Positions 27,660 through 35,902 of a stretch of DNA of 64,000 bases are shown here, piece after piece. Origin of the DNA: Sipunculus nudus (lineage: Eukaryota; Annelida; Sipuncula; Golfingiida; Sipunculidae); the NCBI GenBank assembly GCA_026874595.1, contig JAPPUL010000095.1:866001-930000 (forward strand). The letters are read 5' to 3'. The notes below the pieces were generated by a model that had not been told where the DNA came from, did not search any database, and saw only the letters and a program-made list of their open reading frames with translations. Within the stretch, counting starts at the first letter, position 1, and every line of letters begins with the position of its first letter. Position numbers and translations under genes: made by a program.

Positions 27660-27815
27660 TACCCTTGTTGCCCTTGTTGCCCTTGTTGCCCTTGTTGCTC
27701 TTGTTGCCCTTGTTGCCCTTGTTGCTCTTGTTGCCCTTGTTGCCCTTGTTGCCCTTGTTGCCCTTGTTTCTCTTGTTGCCCTTGTTGCCCTTGTTGCTCT
27801 TGTTTCTCTTGTGCC
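27660..27815 (-). repeat. 9-bp collagen-like repeat (Gln-Gln-Gly)
   Basis: Roughly 16 copies of CAACAAGGG with variants (CAAGAGCAA, GAGAAACAA), encoding (QQG)n with QEQ and EKQ variants. Gly occurs at every third position, as in collagen-like triple helices of bacterial surface proteins. Confidence 0.85.
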
Positions 27816-27915
27816 ACTTGATTATCCTTTCCAACTGGGACACCATCTTCATTGCCACAACTCATAACCATCACCAACATCAGAATAAACTAATTACTAA
27901 AAACCGGCCTTGCAT

Positions 27916-28586
27916 TTTATCACTCCTATCTTTCCAAACTATCTTTTAGATATAAAAAATAGCAATAAAAGATAGCAATATAAGCCTTTTAAAAAAAACA
28001 AAAATACAATATGATATAAAGTTCAAGAACTCCTAAAAGCCAATGTGCCTGACTTAATATAAAAGCCCAAGCTCTTCTTAACTTATATTTAGTAAAAGTA
28101 GTAACAATTACGTTGTCGACTTTAGAGAGCTTAGCACAAAAACCAGAAATCCATTTAATAGGGAAAAGTACTTATTTAAAATGTGTAACAGCAAAAAGAC
28201 AAACTTCTTCTTAAAAAGATTAAATACTATACTCCCAATATCTTTTCAAGATGAAAGCCTTAATAGCCTACGATAAGGCTTGTTGGGTTTAATAATGCAA
28301 AGCTCTATCCTGCAAGACGTATAAAGAATAGTTTTGTTGTAAAAAAGCGTCTTTGGCTGTCGTACAAAAGAATAATGCCAAGACAAAGCAGCACAAATTA
28401 AGCTAAGGATGTGATTAAAGGGAAAGTCTATTTAAAAAAAAGTTCCAATAAAAACTAAACTATACATGAAAAAATGTTACTAATTAAGTTGTTGTTATGG
28501 TGAATATATATATATATTAAAATCCTCTAAAAAGTATTTAATATATTGAAAATAGCTTATAAAAGTTATCATAATTTAGAAAAGAA
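27916..28586. other. non-coding spacer with possible remnants of another glycosyltransferase
   Basis: No intact gene. On the - strand, between about 28440 and 28030, frames broken by several stops read LLYDSQRRFFTTKLFFIRLAG, SFALLNPTSLIVGY and IVFNLFKKKFVFLLLHILNK, loosely like the C-terminal half of a family 2 glycosyltransferase. This is a weak reading, supported mainly by the neighbouring GT4 pseudogene. The final 120 bp should contain the argB promoter. Confidence 0.3.
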
Positions 28587-29450
28587 ATGGAAGAATTACT
28601 TGGGAAAGTCAAAACCCTTCTTGAAGCACTCCCTTATATAAAGGATTTTTACGGAAAGACAATAGTTATAAAGTATGGAGGGAGTGCAATGATAGACGAG
28701 GAGTTAAAAGAGAGTGTCATAACGGATATTGTACTTATGAAGTATGTAGGAATAAATCCGATTATTGTGCATGGTGGGGGTAAGCATATAAATGAACTCG
28801 TAAGGCGTTTTGGTAGGGAGAGTGTATTTATAGATGGGCTTCGAGTAACAGATAAAGAGACGATGTCGATAACGGAAATGGTACTAACCGGAGCGGTTAA
28901 TAAAGAGATTGTAGCGTTACTTAATATTCATGGTGCACGTGCGGTAGGGATATCTGGAAAAGATGGGATGTTGATAAGGGGAAAAAAGAAAGTATCTGAT
29001 GGGACGCATAACTATGGACTTGTAGGAGAGATAACAAATATAAACCCTAATATACTATCAGTACTTGACAAAGCAGGATTCATTCCGGTGATATCTCCAA
29101 TAGGCTTTTCAGAAGAAGGACAAACTTTAAATATAAATGCAGATAACGCCGCAGGCGAGATTGCAAGCGCACTAAAGGCAGAAAAACTAATTATGCTTAC
29201 CGATACAAAAGGGCTTTGCAAGGTAAAAGGAGATGAGAGCACACTAATAAGTTCGATAAGCTTAAAAGAGCTTGAGGCTTTGCGGAAGAAAGATATTATA
29301 ACCGAGGGTATGCTGCCTAAGATGGATTCATGTATTAAAGCCTTTTCTAAAGGAGTAAAAAAGATACATATAATAGACGGCAGGATACCGCACTCCTTAA
29401 TACTAGAACTTTTTACAGAGGGTGGTATTGGAACACAGATAACAAGCTAG
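28587..29450 (+). CDS. argB: acetylglutamate kinase
   Basis: A 287-residue amino acid kinase of arginine synthesis, phosphorylating N-acetylglutamate. Visible are VIKYGGSAM, IIVHGGGKHI, INADNAAGEIASAL and LTDTKGLCK, with KMDSCIKAFSKGVKKIHIIDGR at the end. Normal length. It starts the argB-argD-argF run; spacing to argD is 69 bp. The ribosome site is weak (AGAAAAG). Confidence 0.95.
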   Translation: MEELLGKVKTLLEALPYIKDFYGKTIVIKYGGSAMIDEELKESVITDIVLMKYVGINPIIVHGGGKHINELVRRFGRESVFIDGLRVTDKETMSITEMVLTGAVNKEIVALLNIHGARAVGISGKDGMLIRGKKKVSDGTHNYGLVGEITNINPNILSVLDKAGFIPVISPIGFSEEGQTLNINADNAAGEIASALKAEKLIMLTDTKGLCKVKGDESTLISSISLKELEALRKKDIITEGMLPKMDSCIKAFSKGVKKIHIIDGRIPHSLILELFTEGGIGTQITS

Positions 29451-29519
29451 CTAAAGAAAATAACTAAAGAAAATAAAAGCAGATGCTTTAAAAGTGCAGA
29501 TAAAAAGCGAGAAAATACA

Positions 29520-30716
29520 ATGGACCTTGAAAAGATAAAATCAGATGAAAATAAATACTTACTACAGACCTACACGAGGTATAATCTTGTGTTCACACAT
29601 GGATTGGGGGCATATTTATATGATATAGAGGGTAATGAGTATTTGGATTTTCTTGCAGGAATAAGTGTTTGTAACCTAGGGCACTGCAATAAGAGGATAA
29701 ACGAGGCAATAAAAGAGCAGCTTGACAGGCTAATACACACATCGAATCTCTATTATACAGAGAACCAAATAGAACTTGCCAAGCTAATATCAAAAATATC
29801 GTTTGCAGGCAAAACATTCTTTTCCAACAGCGGGACAGAAGCAAACGAGGCGGCAATAAAATATATAAGGCTTCGAGGGAACGCGATAAACCCTAAAAAA
29901 AATCATCTAATCTCACTTGAAGGGTCATTTCACGGGCGCTCAAGCGGCTCACTTGCAATAACAGGACAACTAAAACATCAAGAGGGCTTTGAACCACTTC
30001 TTAGCAATGTCCATCTAGTTAAGCCAAATGATATAAAGTCGCTAAGAGAACATTTTAATGAAAACACAGCCGGCATAATACTTGAAACGATACAGGGTGA
30101 GAGTGGAGTTTGGCCACTTAGTTTAGAGTTTCTAAAAGAGGCCAAAGAGCTTTCACGTAAATACAACGCACTTTTAATACTAGATGAAGTACAAACAGGT
30201 CTTGGTCGGACGGGTGATATATTGTCCTATAAAGGCTTTGATATAGAGCCGGATGGTTTTACACTGGCAAAATCGCTTGCAAACGGGCTTCCGATAGGAG
30301 CTTTTCATATAAGCGACAAACATAAAGATATAGAGCTAAAAGGGCGCCATGCCTCAACTTTTGGAGGGAATCCGCTAGTATGCAAGGCAGCAATTGAGGT
30401 ATTAAATATACTCTCGGGTGGACTGCTTTTTGAGGTACAGAGAGTAAGCAAACTGCTTTTTGAGAAACTAGAAGATCTTAAAGGAGAATTTAGTATAATT
30501 AAGAGTCTTCGAGGGATGGGATTAATGGTTGCACTAGAGCTTAGAGGGGGAGCATTTAAGGTAGTTGAACAGGCACATAAAGAGAAGTTACTGCTTAATG
30601 CAATTGGGGATAAGGTGGTAAGGCTTTTGCCGCCCCTGATAATTGAAGAGAAGGAAGTGGAACTATTTATTGAAAGGCTAAGAGAGGTTCTTGGGAAAAT
30701 TAAAGCAAAAAGGTAA
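29520..30716 (+). CDS. argD: acetylornithine aminotransferase
   Basis: A 398-residue class III PLP aminotransferase. Landmarks are FFSNSGTEANEAAIK, LEGSFHGRSSGSL, LILDEVQTGLGRTG and FTLAKSLANGLPIGA, where the Lys binds PLP, then TFGGNPL. It acts between argB and argF; the neighbours favour acetylornithine over other omega-amino substrates. It is 25 bp upstream of argF. Confidence 0.94.
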   Translation: MDLEKIKSDENKYLLQTYTRYNLVFTHGLGAYLYDIEGNEYLDFLAGISVCNLGHCNKRINEAIKEQLDRLIHTSNLYYTENQIELAKLISKISFAGKTFFSNSGTEANEAAIKYIRLRGNAINPKKNHLISLEGSFHGRSSGSLAITGQLKHQEGFEPLLSNVHLVKPNDIKSLREHFNENTAGIILETIQGESGVWPLSLEFLKEAKELSRKYNALLILDEVQTGLGRTGDILSYKGFDIEPDGFTLAKSLANGLPIGAFHISDKHKDIELKGRHASTFGGNPLVCKAAIEVLNILSGGLLFEVQRVSKLLFEKLEDLKGEFSIIKSLRGMGLMVALELRGGAFKVVEQAHKEKLLLNAIGDKVVRLLPPLIIEEKEVELFIERLREVLGKIKAKR

Positions 30717-30741
30717 TTATTTAAAAAGAATAGAGTTATAA

Positions 30742-31677
30742 ATGGAGCTAAAGAGTAAAGTAGATTTAGTGAGTTTAAAGGAATGGTCAAAAGATAGGCT
30801 TTTAGGAGTAATAGAAAATGGGCTACAAATAAAGTCAAATGAAAAGGAATACGAGGATGCACTTAAACATAAATCACTTGCAATGCTTTTCCAAAAGCCA
30901 TCAACGCGCACCCGAGTATCTTTTGAAGTAGCGATGACGAAGCTTGGAGGCCATGGAATATATTTAAAATGGGAAGATACAAATTTTGACATAGCAGGAG
31001 TGTTGCAAGACGAGGCACGCTATTTAAGCAGCAATGTGGATATAATACTTGCCCGTTTACTCTATCATAAAGACATACAGCTTCTAAAAAAGCATTCGAC
31101 AGTACCCGTAATAAATGGTTGCTGTAATAAATTTCATCCGTGCCAGATAATAGCAGATATGCTAACGATAAAGGAAGAATTTGGGCGGATAGAAGGAGTA
31201 AATTTAACCTATATAGGGATACATAACAACGTAGTAAATTCTTTAATATTGGCAGCTTCAAAACTAAAGTTTAATTTATGTTTGGTACGAGTTGAAAAAC
31301 ATTTGCCGGCGTATGATGCTGAAGTAGAAAAGATATTGGAAGAAAGTCCTAATATAAAAGATGAGCCGTTGCTTGAGGAAGGGATAAAGGGTGCTGATAT
31401 TTTGTATACAGACAGCTGGATAGACATGGAGTATTTTAACGATCCTGCTTTTGCAAAGGAAAAAGAAAGACGAATAAAGAAATTCAAGCCTTATCAAATA
31501 AACAAAGAGTTAATATCTAAAACAAAAGCACTAATTATGCATGACATGCCGATGCACGAGGGATATGAAATAACTCGAGAGGCAATAGAAAGCCCTCGGT
31601 CAATAATATTCAAACAAAGTGAAAACAGATTACATGCCCATAAAACGATATTGCTTGAATTACTCAATATAACGTAG
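30742..31677 (+). CDS. argF: ornithine carbamoyltransferase family protein
   Basis: A 311-residue transcarbamoylase. The carbamoyl-phosphate loop STRTRVSFE is near residue 54 and HPCQIIADMLTI near 131. Towards the C-terminus, the family's usual HCLP motif is replaced by MHDMPMHEGYEI. That change leaves room for a related transcarbamoylase acting on an ornithine derivative such as N-acetyl- or N-succinylornithine, but the argBD neighbours keep it in arginine synthesis. argH lies about 13 kb downstream. Confidence 0.85.
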   Translation: MELKSKVDLVSLKEWSKDRLLGVIENGLQIKSNEKEYEDALKHKSLAMLFQKPSTRTRVSFEVAMTKLGGHGIYLKWEDTNFDIAGVLQDEARYLSSNVDIILARLLYHKDIQLLKKHSTVPVINGCCNKFHPCQIIADMLTIKEEFGRIEGVNLTYIGIHNNVVNSLILAASKLKFNLCLVRVEKHLPAYDAEVEKILEESPNIKDEPLLEEGIKGADILYTDSWIDMEYFNDPAFAKEKERRIKKFKPYQINKELISKTKALIMHDMPMHEGYEITREAIESPRSIIFKQSENRLHAHKTILLELLNIT

Positions 31678-31708
31678 TATTTAACATCTAGAGGTAAATT
31701 TTATAATT

Positions 31709-32686
31709 ATGAACATATTAGTAACAGGCGGCGCAGGTTTTATTGGCTCTACATTATGCGATAAACTAGTTGAGGAGAGAGAAAATCAGGTCTTTTGCCT
31801 AGATAATTTTACAGATTTTGAAGAAAGTTATCCAAGCAGTATAAAGCGAAAGAATATAGAAAAGCTTAAAGAGAACCCACAATTCACATTATTTGAAGAG
31901 GATATAACAAACTATGAAGGGCTTGGTAAGATATTTAAAGCATATTCATTTGACGTTATAGTGCACCTAGCAGCACTTGCAGGAGTACTTCCGAGCCTAG
32001 AAGATCCATTAACGTATACAAATGTAAATATAAAAGGGACTCAATATTTGCTTGAACAGTGTAGCGCAAATAATGTAAAGAATTTTGTATTTGCCTCATC
32101 CTCGTCCGTATACGGGATGCAAACAAAGATACCGTTTGAAGAGAGTGATTGTACAGATTATCCGATATCGCCCTACGGCATGACAAAGAAGGCAGGAGAG
32201 CTCCTTTGTTACAATTATCATCATATATACAACATGAACATACTATCGCTAAGATTCTTCACAGCCTACGGGCCAAGACAAAGGCCTGATCTTGCAATAC
32301 ACAAATTCACACGTATAATAAACGAAGAGTCTCATGTGCCGATGTTTGGAGATGGTAGTTCTAAGCGGGATTATGTTTATATATATGATTTAGTAGATGG
32401 TATAAAGTCTATAATAGATTTTATTATGGTGCAATCAAAGCCTATATACGATGTATACAATCTGGGAACAGCAAATACTGTTGAACTTAAATACTTAATA
32501 TCTTTAATAGCAAAGGGATTGGGTAAGGAAGCTATAATAAAGGAGTTGCCTATGCCATTAGGGGATGTGCCTATTACGTATGCGAATTTAGAGAAGGCAC
32601 AAAAAGCATTTAATTATAACCCTAAAACAAATATAGAAAAAGGTGTTCCTATATTCATAAAATGGTATATGGACAACATAATATAA
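31709..32686 (+). CDS. NAD-dependent sugar-nucleotide epimerase/dehydratase
   Basis: A 325-residue extended short-chain dehydrogenase. VTGGAGFIGSTL is the NAD loop; SSSVYG and YGMTKKAGE supply the catalytic Ser, Tyr and Lys. RFFTAYGPRQRPDLAIHKF is typical of UDP-glucuronate 4-epimerase-like and UDP-glucose 4-epimerase relatives. It probably makes a sugar nucleotide for LPS or another surface glycan. It follows argF by 31 bp without an obvious functional link. Confidence 0.85.
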   Translation: MNILVTGGAGFIGSTLCDKLVEERENQVFCLDNFTDFEESYPSSIKRKNIEKLKENPQFTLFEEDITNYEGLGKIFKAYSFDVIVHLAALAGVLPSLEDPLTYTNVNIKGTQYLLEQCSANNVKNFVFASSSSVYGMQTKIPFEESDCTDYPISPYGMTKKAGELLCYNYHHIYNMNILSLRFFTAYGPRQRPDLAIHKFTRIINEESHVPMFGDGSSKRDYVYIYDLVDGIKSIIDFIMVQSKPIYDVYNLGTANTVELKYLISLIAKGLGKEAIIKELPMPLGDVPITYANLEKAQKAFNYNPKTNIEKGVPIFIKWYMDNII

Positions 32687-32697
32687 TAGTCTTATAA

Positions 32698-33414
32698 CTA
32701 AGAGTTAATAAGGCTTTTCATTTGCAAAATAGCTTCTTTAAGTCCAACAAACAAAGCACGTGATATAATGCCATGACCAATATTAAACTGTTTTATTTGA
32801 GGGATAGAAAGCAAAGGAGTAATATTATTATAATAAAGGCCGTGTCCTGCATGCACCAAAAGTCCGCACTCAAAAGCATAAGTACAAGCATCTTTAATTT
32901 TTTTTAACTCTGCTTTACTCTCGCCAGGCAAATTAACATAATGCCCAGTATGAATTTCAACACACTCAGCACCAATCTCTTTAGATGCGTTTATAGCGTC
33001 AAAAGAAGGCTCAACAAAAAGCGATACCATAATACCTCTGTCCTTAAAAGGTTTTATATACTCTTTTAAAACATCTACTTTAGAAACGACCTCAAGACCG
33101 CCTTCAGTAGTAAGCTCCTCTCGTTTTTCAGGCACAATGGTTACATTATGAGGCTTTGTTTTAATCGCAATAGACTGCATTTCTTCAGTTGCCGCCATCT
33201 CGAAACACAAAGGTAAAACCATAAGCTCTTTAAGACGTCTAACATCTTGGTCTTTAATATGCCTTCTATCCTCACGAAGATGGAAAGTAATACCGTCAGC
33301 TCCCGCAAGTTCACAAATATGACCTGCGGCAACGATATCAGGATACAAAGTTCCTCTGCAGTTTCTTATGGTTGCAACATGGTCTATATTAACGCTAAGC
33401 CTTTTCCCGCTCAT
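32698..33414 (-). CDS. pdxJ: pyridoxine 5'-phosphate synthase
   Basis: A TIM-barrel enzyme that closes the pyridoxine ring from 1-deoxyxylulose 5-phosphate and an aminoacetone phosphate. Visible are LSVNIDHVATIRNCRGT, AGADGITFHLREDRRHI, NVTIVPEKREELTTEGG and VHAGHGLYYNNI. From the ATG at 33414 it is 238 residues, the usual length. An in-frame TTG at 33453 would add 13 residues; neither start has an ideal ribosome site. It is convergent with the epimerase gene. Confidence 0.92.
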   Translation of the reverse strand: MSGKRLSVNIDHVATIRNCRGTLYPDIVAAGHICELAGADGITFHLREDRRHIKDQDVRRLKELMVLPLCFEMAATEEMQSIAIKTKPHNVTIVPEKREELTTEGGLEVVSKVDVLKEYIKPFKDRGIMVSLFVEPSFDAINASKEIGAECVEIHTGHYVNLPGESKAELKKIKDACTYAFECGLLVHAGHGLYYNNITPLLSIPQIKQFNIGHGIISRALFVGLKEAILQMKSLINS

Positions 33415-33612
33415 ACCTTCTTCTAATACCTTTACCTTTACCTTGTAATCCAAGAAATTAAATTAAACAAACTATGACTCTCAAGACAAGTTGAACTATA
33501 AAATTAAGAAATAAAATCTTTAAAATAATGACCAACAACTAAATACAAATTATTATCTTAAACATAAAAAGTTGTAGGAGGAATGGCATAGTTAAAGTGC
33601 TTAAGAAACTTT

Positions 33613-34122
33613 ATGAAGCTAGAAGTAATAAAGGGGGATATAACAAAGCTTTTAGTTGATGCTATTGTGAATGCGGCAAATTCGTCATTGCTTGGAGGTG
33701 GGGGGGTTGATGGTGCGATTCATAGAGCAGGTGGCCATGAAATACTTAAAGAGTGTCAAAAGATACGAAAGACTTATGGCGGCTGTAAAGCCGGACATGC
33801 GGTAATTACAACGGCAGGCAAGTTAAAAGCGAAAAAGGTTATTCATACAGTAGGGCCCATATACACAGAAGGCTCCTCTGCCAATGCCGCACTGAAATTA
33901 AAAAGCTGTTATATAGAGAGTTTAAAACTTGCACAAGAGCATAATCTAAAAACGCTTGCGTTTCCAAACATAAGCACCGGAGTATATAGATATCCGAAAG
34001 ACGAAGCTTGCACTATAGCGATTAAGAGTGTACAAAGCTTTAAAAGTGATAAGATAGAAAAGGTTATATTTGTCTGTTTTGATGATGAGAATTACAGATT
34101 GTACTCTGCAATAATAAACTAA
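33613..34122 (+). CDS. macro domain protein (ADP-ribose / O-acetyl-ADP-ribose hydrolase type)
   Basis: A 169-residue stand-alone macro domain. [37 protein letters not shown] is the classic MacroD/YmdB-type opening that binds ADP-ribose, and [12 protein letters not shown] forms the second loop. Likely roles are removing ADP-ribose or acetyl-ADP-ribose. The chosen ATG lacks a good ribosome site; a strong AGGAGG lies 31 bp upstream before an in-frame ATG-GCA-TAG. Confidence 0.9.
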   Translation: MKLEVIKGDITKLLVDAIVNAANSSLLGGGGVDGAIHRAGGHEILKECQKIRKTYGGCKAGHAVITTAGKLKAKKVIHTVGPIYTEGSSANAALKLKSCYIESLKLAQEHNLKTLAFPNISTGVYRYPKDEACTIAIKSVQSFKSDKIEKVIFVCFDDENYRLYSAIIN

Positions 34123-34215
34123 AGTAATATGTGCATGAAAATATAAAAAACAGGCTGAGAGTAATATAAGAGAAAGACCTGAACTAAAGATAAGAGAAAG
34201 ACCTCAAATTGTAAA

Positions 34216-34461
34216 ATGATACTTAAAGATTTGCTTAAAGAAGGACTTCTAGTTGTATTTTGCGGAACAGCTCCAAGTAATAAGTCATTTGAAAAAGGAG
34301 CGTACTACGCTCATCCGGCAAACCGCTTTTACAAAACCTTATATGAAGTAGGCTTTACGGATAAGCTTTTTAAACCATCCGAATATAAAAGTCTTTTATC
34401 TTATGGGATAGGACTTACGGATTTAAATAAAAAAAAGAAAGAGAAAGACCTCAAATTGTAA
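34216..34461 (+). pseudogene. truncated mug fragment, repeat unit 1
   Basis: An 81-codon open frame equal to the N-terminal 73 residues of the intact glycosylase at 35204 plus 8 residues of junction sequence. It keeps FCGTAPSNKSF but lacks the C-terminal half of the fold, so an active enzyme is unlikely. Three further copies (34463-34708, 34710-34955, 34957-35202) have the same structure. Confidence 0.8.
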
Positions 34462-34462
34462 A

Positions 34463-34708
34463 ATGATACTTAAAGATTTGCTTAAAGAAGGACTTCTAGT
34501 TGTATTTTGCGGAACAGCTCCAAGTAATAAGTCATTTGAAAAAGGAGCGTACTACGCTCATCCGGCAAACCGCTTTTACAAAACCTTATATGAAGTAGGC
34601 TTTACGGATAAGCTTTTAAAACCATCCGAATATAAAAGTCTTTTATCTTATGGGATAGGACTTACGGATTTAAATAAAAAAAAGAAAGAGAAAGACCTCA
34701 AATTGTAA
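34463..34708 (+). pseudogene. truncated mug fragment, repeat unit 2
   Basis: An 81-codon copy; differs from unit 1 in reading LLKP instead of LFKP. Same truncated tail and overlap of stop and next start region. Confidence 0.8.
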
Positions 34709-34709
34709 A

Positions 34710-34955
34710 ATGATACTTAAGGATTTGCTTAAAGAAGGACTTCTAGTTGTATTTTGCGGAACAGCTCCAAGTAATAAGTCATTTGAAAAAGGAGCGTACT
34801 ACGCTCATCCGGCAAACCGCTTTTACAAAACCTTATATGAAGTAGGCTTTACGGATAAGCTTTTAAAACCATCCGAATATAAAAGTCTTTTATCTTATGG
34901 GATAGGACTTACGGATTTAAATAAAAAAAAGAAAGAGAAAGACCTCAAATTGTAA
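34710..34955 (+). pseudogene. truncated mug fragment, repeat unit 3
   Basis: An 81-codon copy with LLKP and the synonymous change CTTAAGG, which is shared with unit 4 but not with the others. Confidence 0.8.
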
Positions 34956-34956
34956 A

Positions 34957-35202
34957 ATGATACTTAAGGATTTGCTTAAAGAAGGACTTCTAGTTGTATT
35001 TTGCGGAACAGCTCCAAGTAATAAGTCATTTGAAAAAGGAGCGTACTACGCTCATCCGGCAAACCGCTTTTACAAAACATTATATGAAGTAGGCTTTACG
35101 GATAAGCTTTTTAAACCATCCGAATATAAAAGTCTTTTATCTTATGGGATAGGACTTACGGATTTAAATAAAAAAAAGAAAGAGAAAGACCTCAAATTGT
35201 AA
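34957..35202 (+). pseudogene. truncated mug fragment, repeat unit 4
   Basis: An 81-codon copy with LFKP as in unit 1, CTTAAGG as in unit 3 and ACATTATA as in the intact gene, showing a mosaic of markers. Confidence 0.8.
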
Positions 35203-35203
35203 A

Positions 35204-35746
35204 ATGATACTTAAAGATTTGCTTAAAGAAGGACTTCTAGTTGTATTTTGCGGAACAGCTCCAAGTAATAAGTCATTTGAAAAAGGAGCGTACTACGCTC
35301 ATCCGGCAAACCGCTTTTACAAAACATTATATGAAGTGGGCTTTACGGATAAGCTTTTAAAACCATCCGAATATAAAAGTCTTTTATCTTATGGGATAGG
35401 GCTTACGGATTTAAATAAAAAGGAGTATGGTAGCGATAAAAGTTTAAGTATAGCCTGCTTTGACGCAGTAGCTCTTGACAAAAAGATAAAAAAGTATAAA
35501 CCAAAATTTTTAGCCTTCACCTCAAAAACAGCTGGCAAGATATATTTCAAAACCAAAAACATAGCATACGGTCAAACAGGAGACAAAGAAAACAAAGAAA
35601 ACAAAATGTCTTATACAAATACTCGAATATACGTGTTACCCTCAACAAGCCCTCTTGCAATAACTTACTGGAATATAAACTATTGGAAAGAACTTGCAAA
35701 AGAGATAAGAACATTAAAGAAAGCTTGCGAAACGAACGCTAGATAA
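35204..35746 (+). CDS. mug: mismatch-specific uracil/thymine DNA glycosylase (Mug family)
   Basis: A 180-residue protein aligning along its length with Mug: LLKEGLLVVFCGTAPS, YYAHPANRFYKTLYEVGFTD, LLSYGIGLTDL and a C-terminal IYVLPSTSPLA. It removes uracil or related bases from mismatched DNA. The catalytic-loop motif is GTAPS where E. coli Mug has GINPG, so the usual Asn is replaced, as in some related subfamilies with different base preference. This is the only full copy in a five-unit array. Confidence 0.85.
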   Translation: MILKDLLKEGLLVVFCGTAPSNKSFEKGAYYAHPANRFYKTLYEVGFTDKLLKPSEYKSLLSYGIGLTDLNKKEYGSDKSLSIACFDAVALDKKIKKYKPKFLAFTSKTAGKIYFKTKNIAYGQTGDKENKENKMSYTNTRIYVLPSTSPLAITYWNINYWKELAKEIRTLKKACETNAR

Positions 35747-35902
35747 AGAAGAATAGATAAAGGCAAGGGTTTGATATTAAAATAATTCTAAGTTCTATGC
35801 TAGATGTCTTATACAATGTTTATTATCCTTAATATTTTACTACGGCTTATCTTTTTCTCTAAAGTAAGCACCAAAAAACCCAAAAGGAAGGTTTAAAAAG
35901 CT

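Larger units (their letters stand above)
26669..27915 (-). pseudogene. broken collagen-like / parallel beta-helix lipoprotein
   Basis: Pieces in three frames read: a signal peptide (MQGRFLVISLF at 27915, after AGGAGTGATAAA), a frameshift near 27881-27885, a lipobox MVMSCGNEDG, about 45 residues of QQG repeats, a TAA (27661-27659), a beta-helix domain with DGTTWAKAYNNLQEAIEAA, a frameshift near 27218-27224, GGGMYN repeats, a 49-bp tandem duplication that shifts frame again (27023-27120), and a final open part from 27070 to 26669 with four more GGGMYN-type turns. It was probably a surface-exposed structural or adhesive lipoprotein. Four lesions make expression of the whole unlikely. Confidence 0.75.
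34216..35420 (+). repeat. tandem array, 5 x 247 bp, of the mug 5' region
   Basis: Starts at 34216, 34463, 34710, 34957 and 35204 are exactly 247 bp apart. Each of the first four units carries codons 1-73 of mug, then an abnormal tail (KKKKEKDLKL) and a TAA. The stop overlaps the next unit's start region (TGTAAAATG). Unit five runs on into the complete gene. Units differ at a few sites: LFKP or LLKP, ACCTTATA or ACATTATA, and CTTAAAG or CTTAAGG. These variants are shared in a mosaic way between units. Confidence 0.95.

Noticed and set aside
27660-27815. Possible CRISPR-like repeat
   Set aside because: A 9-bp coding repeat with no spacers; it encodes Gln-Gly triplets.
27482-27949. 155-residue + strand ORF rich in Leu and Pro
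   Set aside because: It is the antisense of the QQG repeat and beta-helix pseudogene; its composition comes from the repeat.
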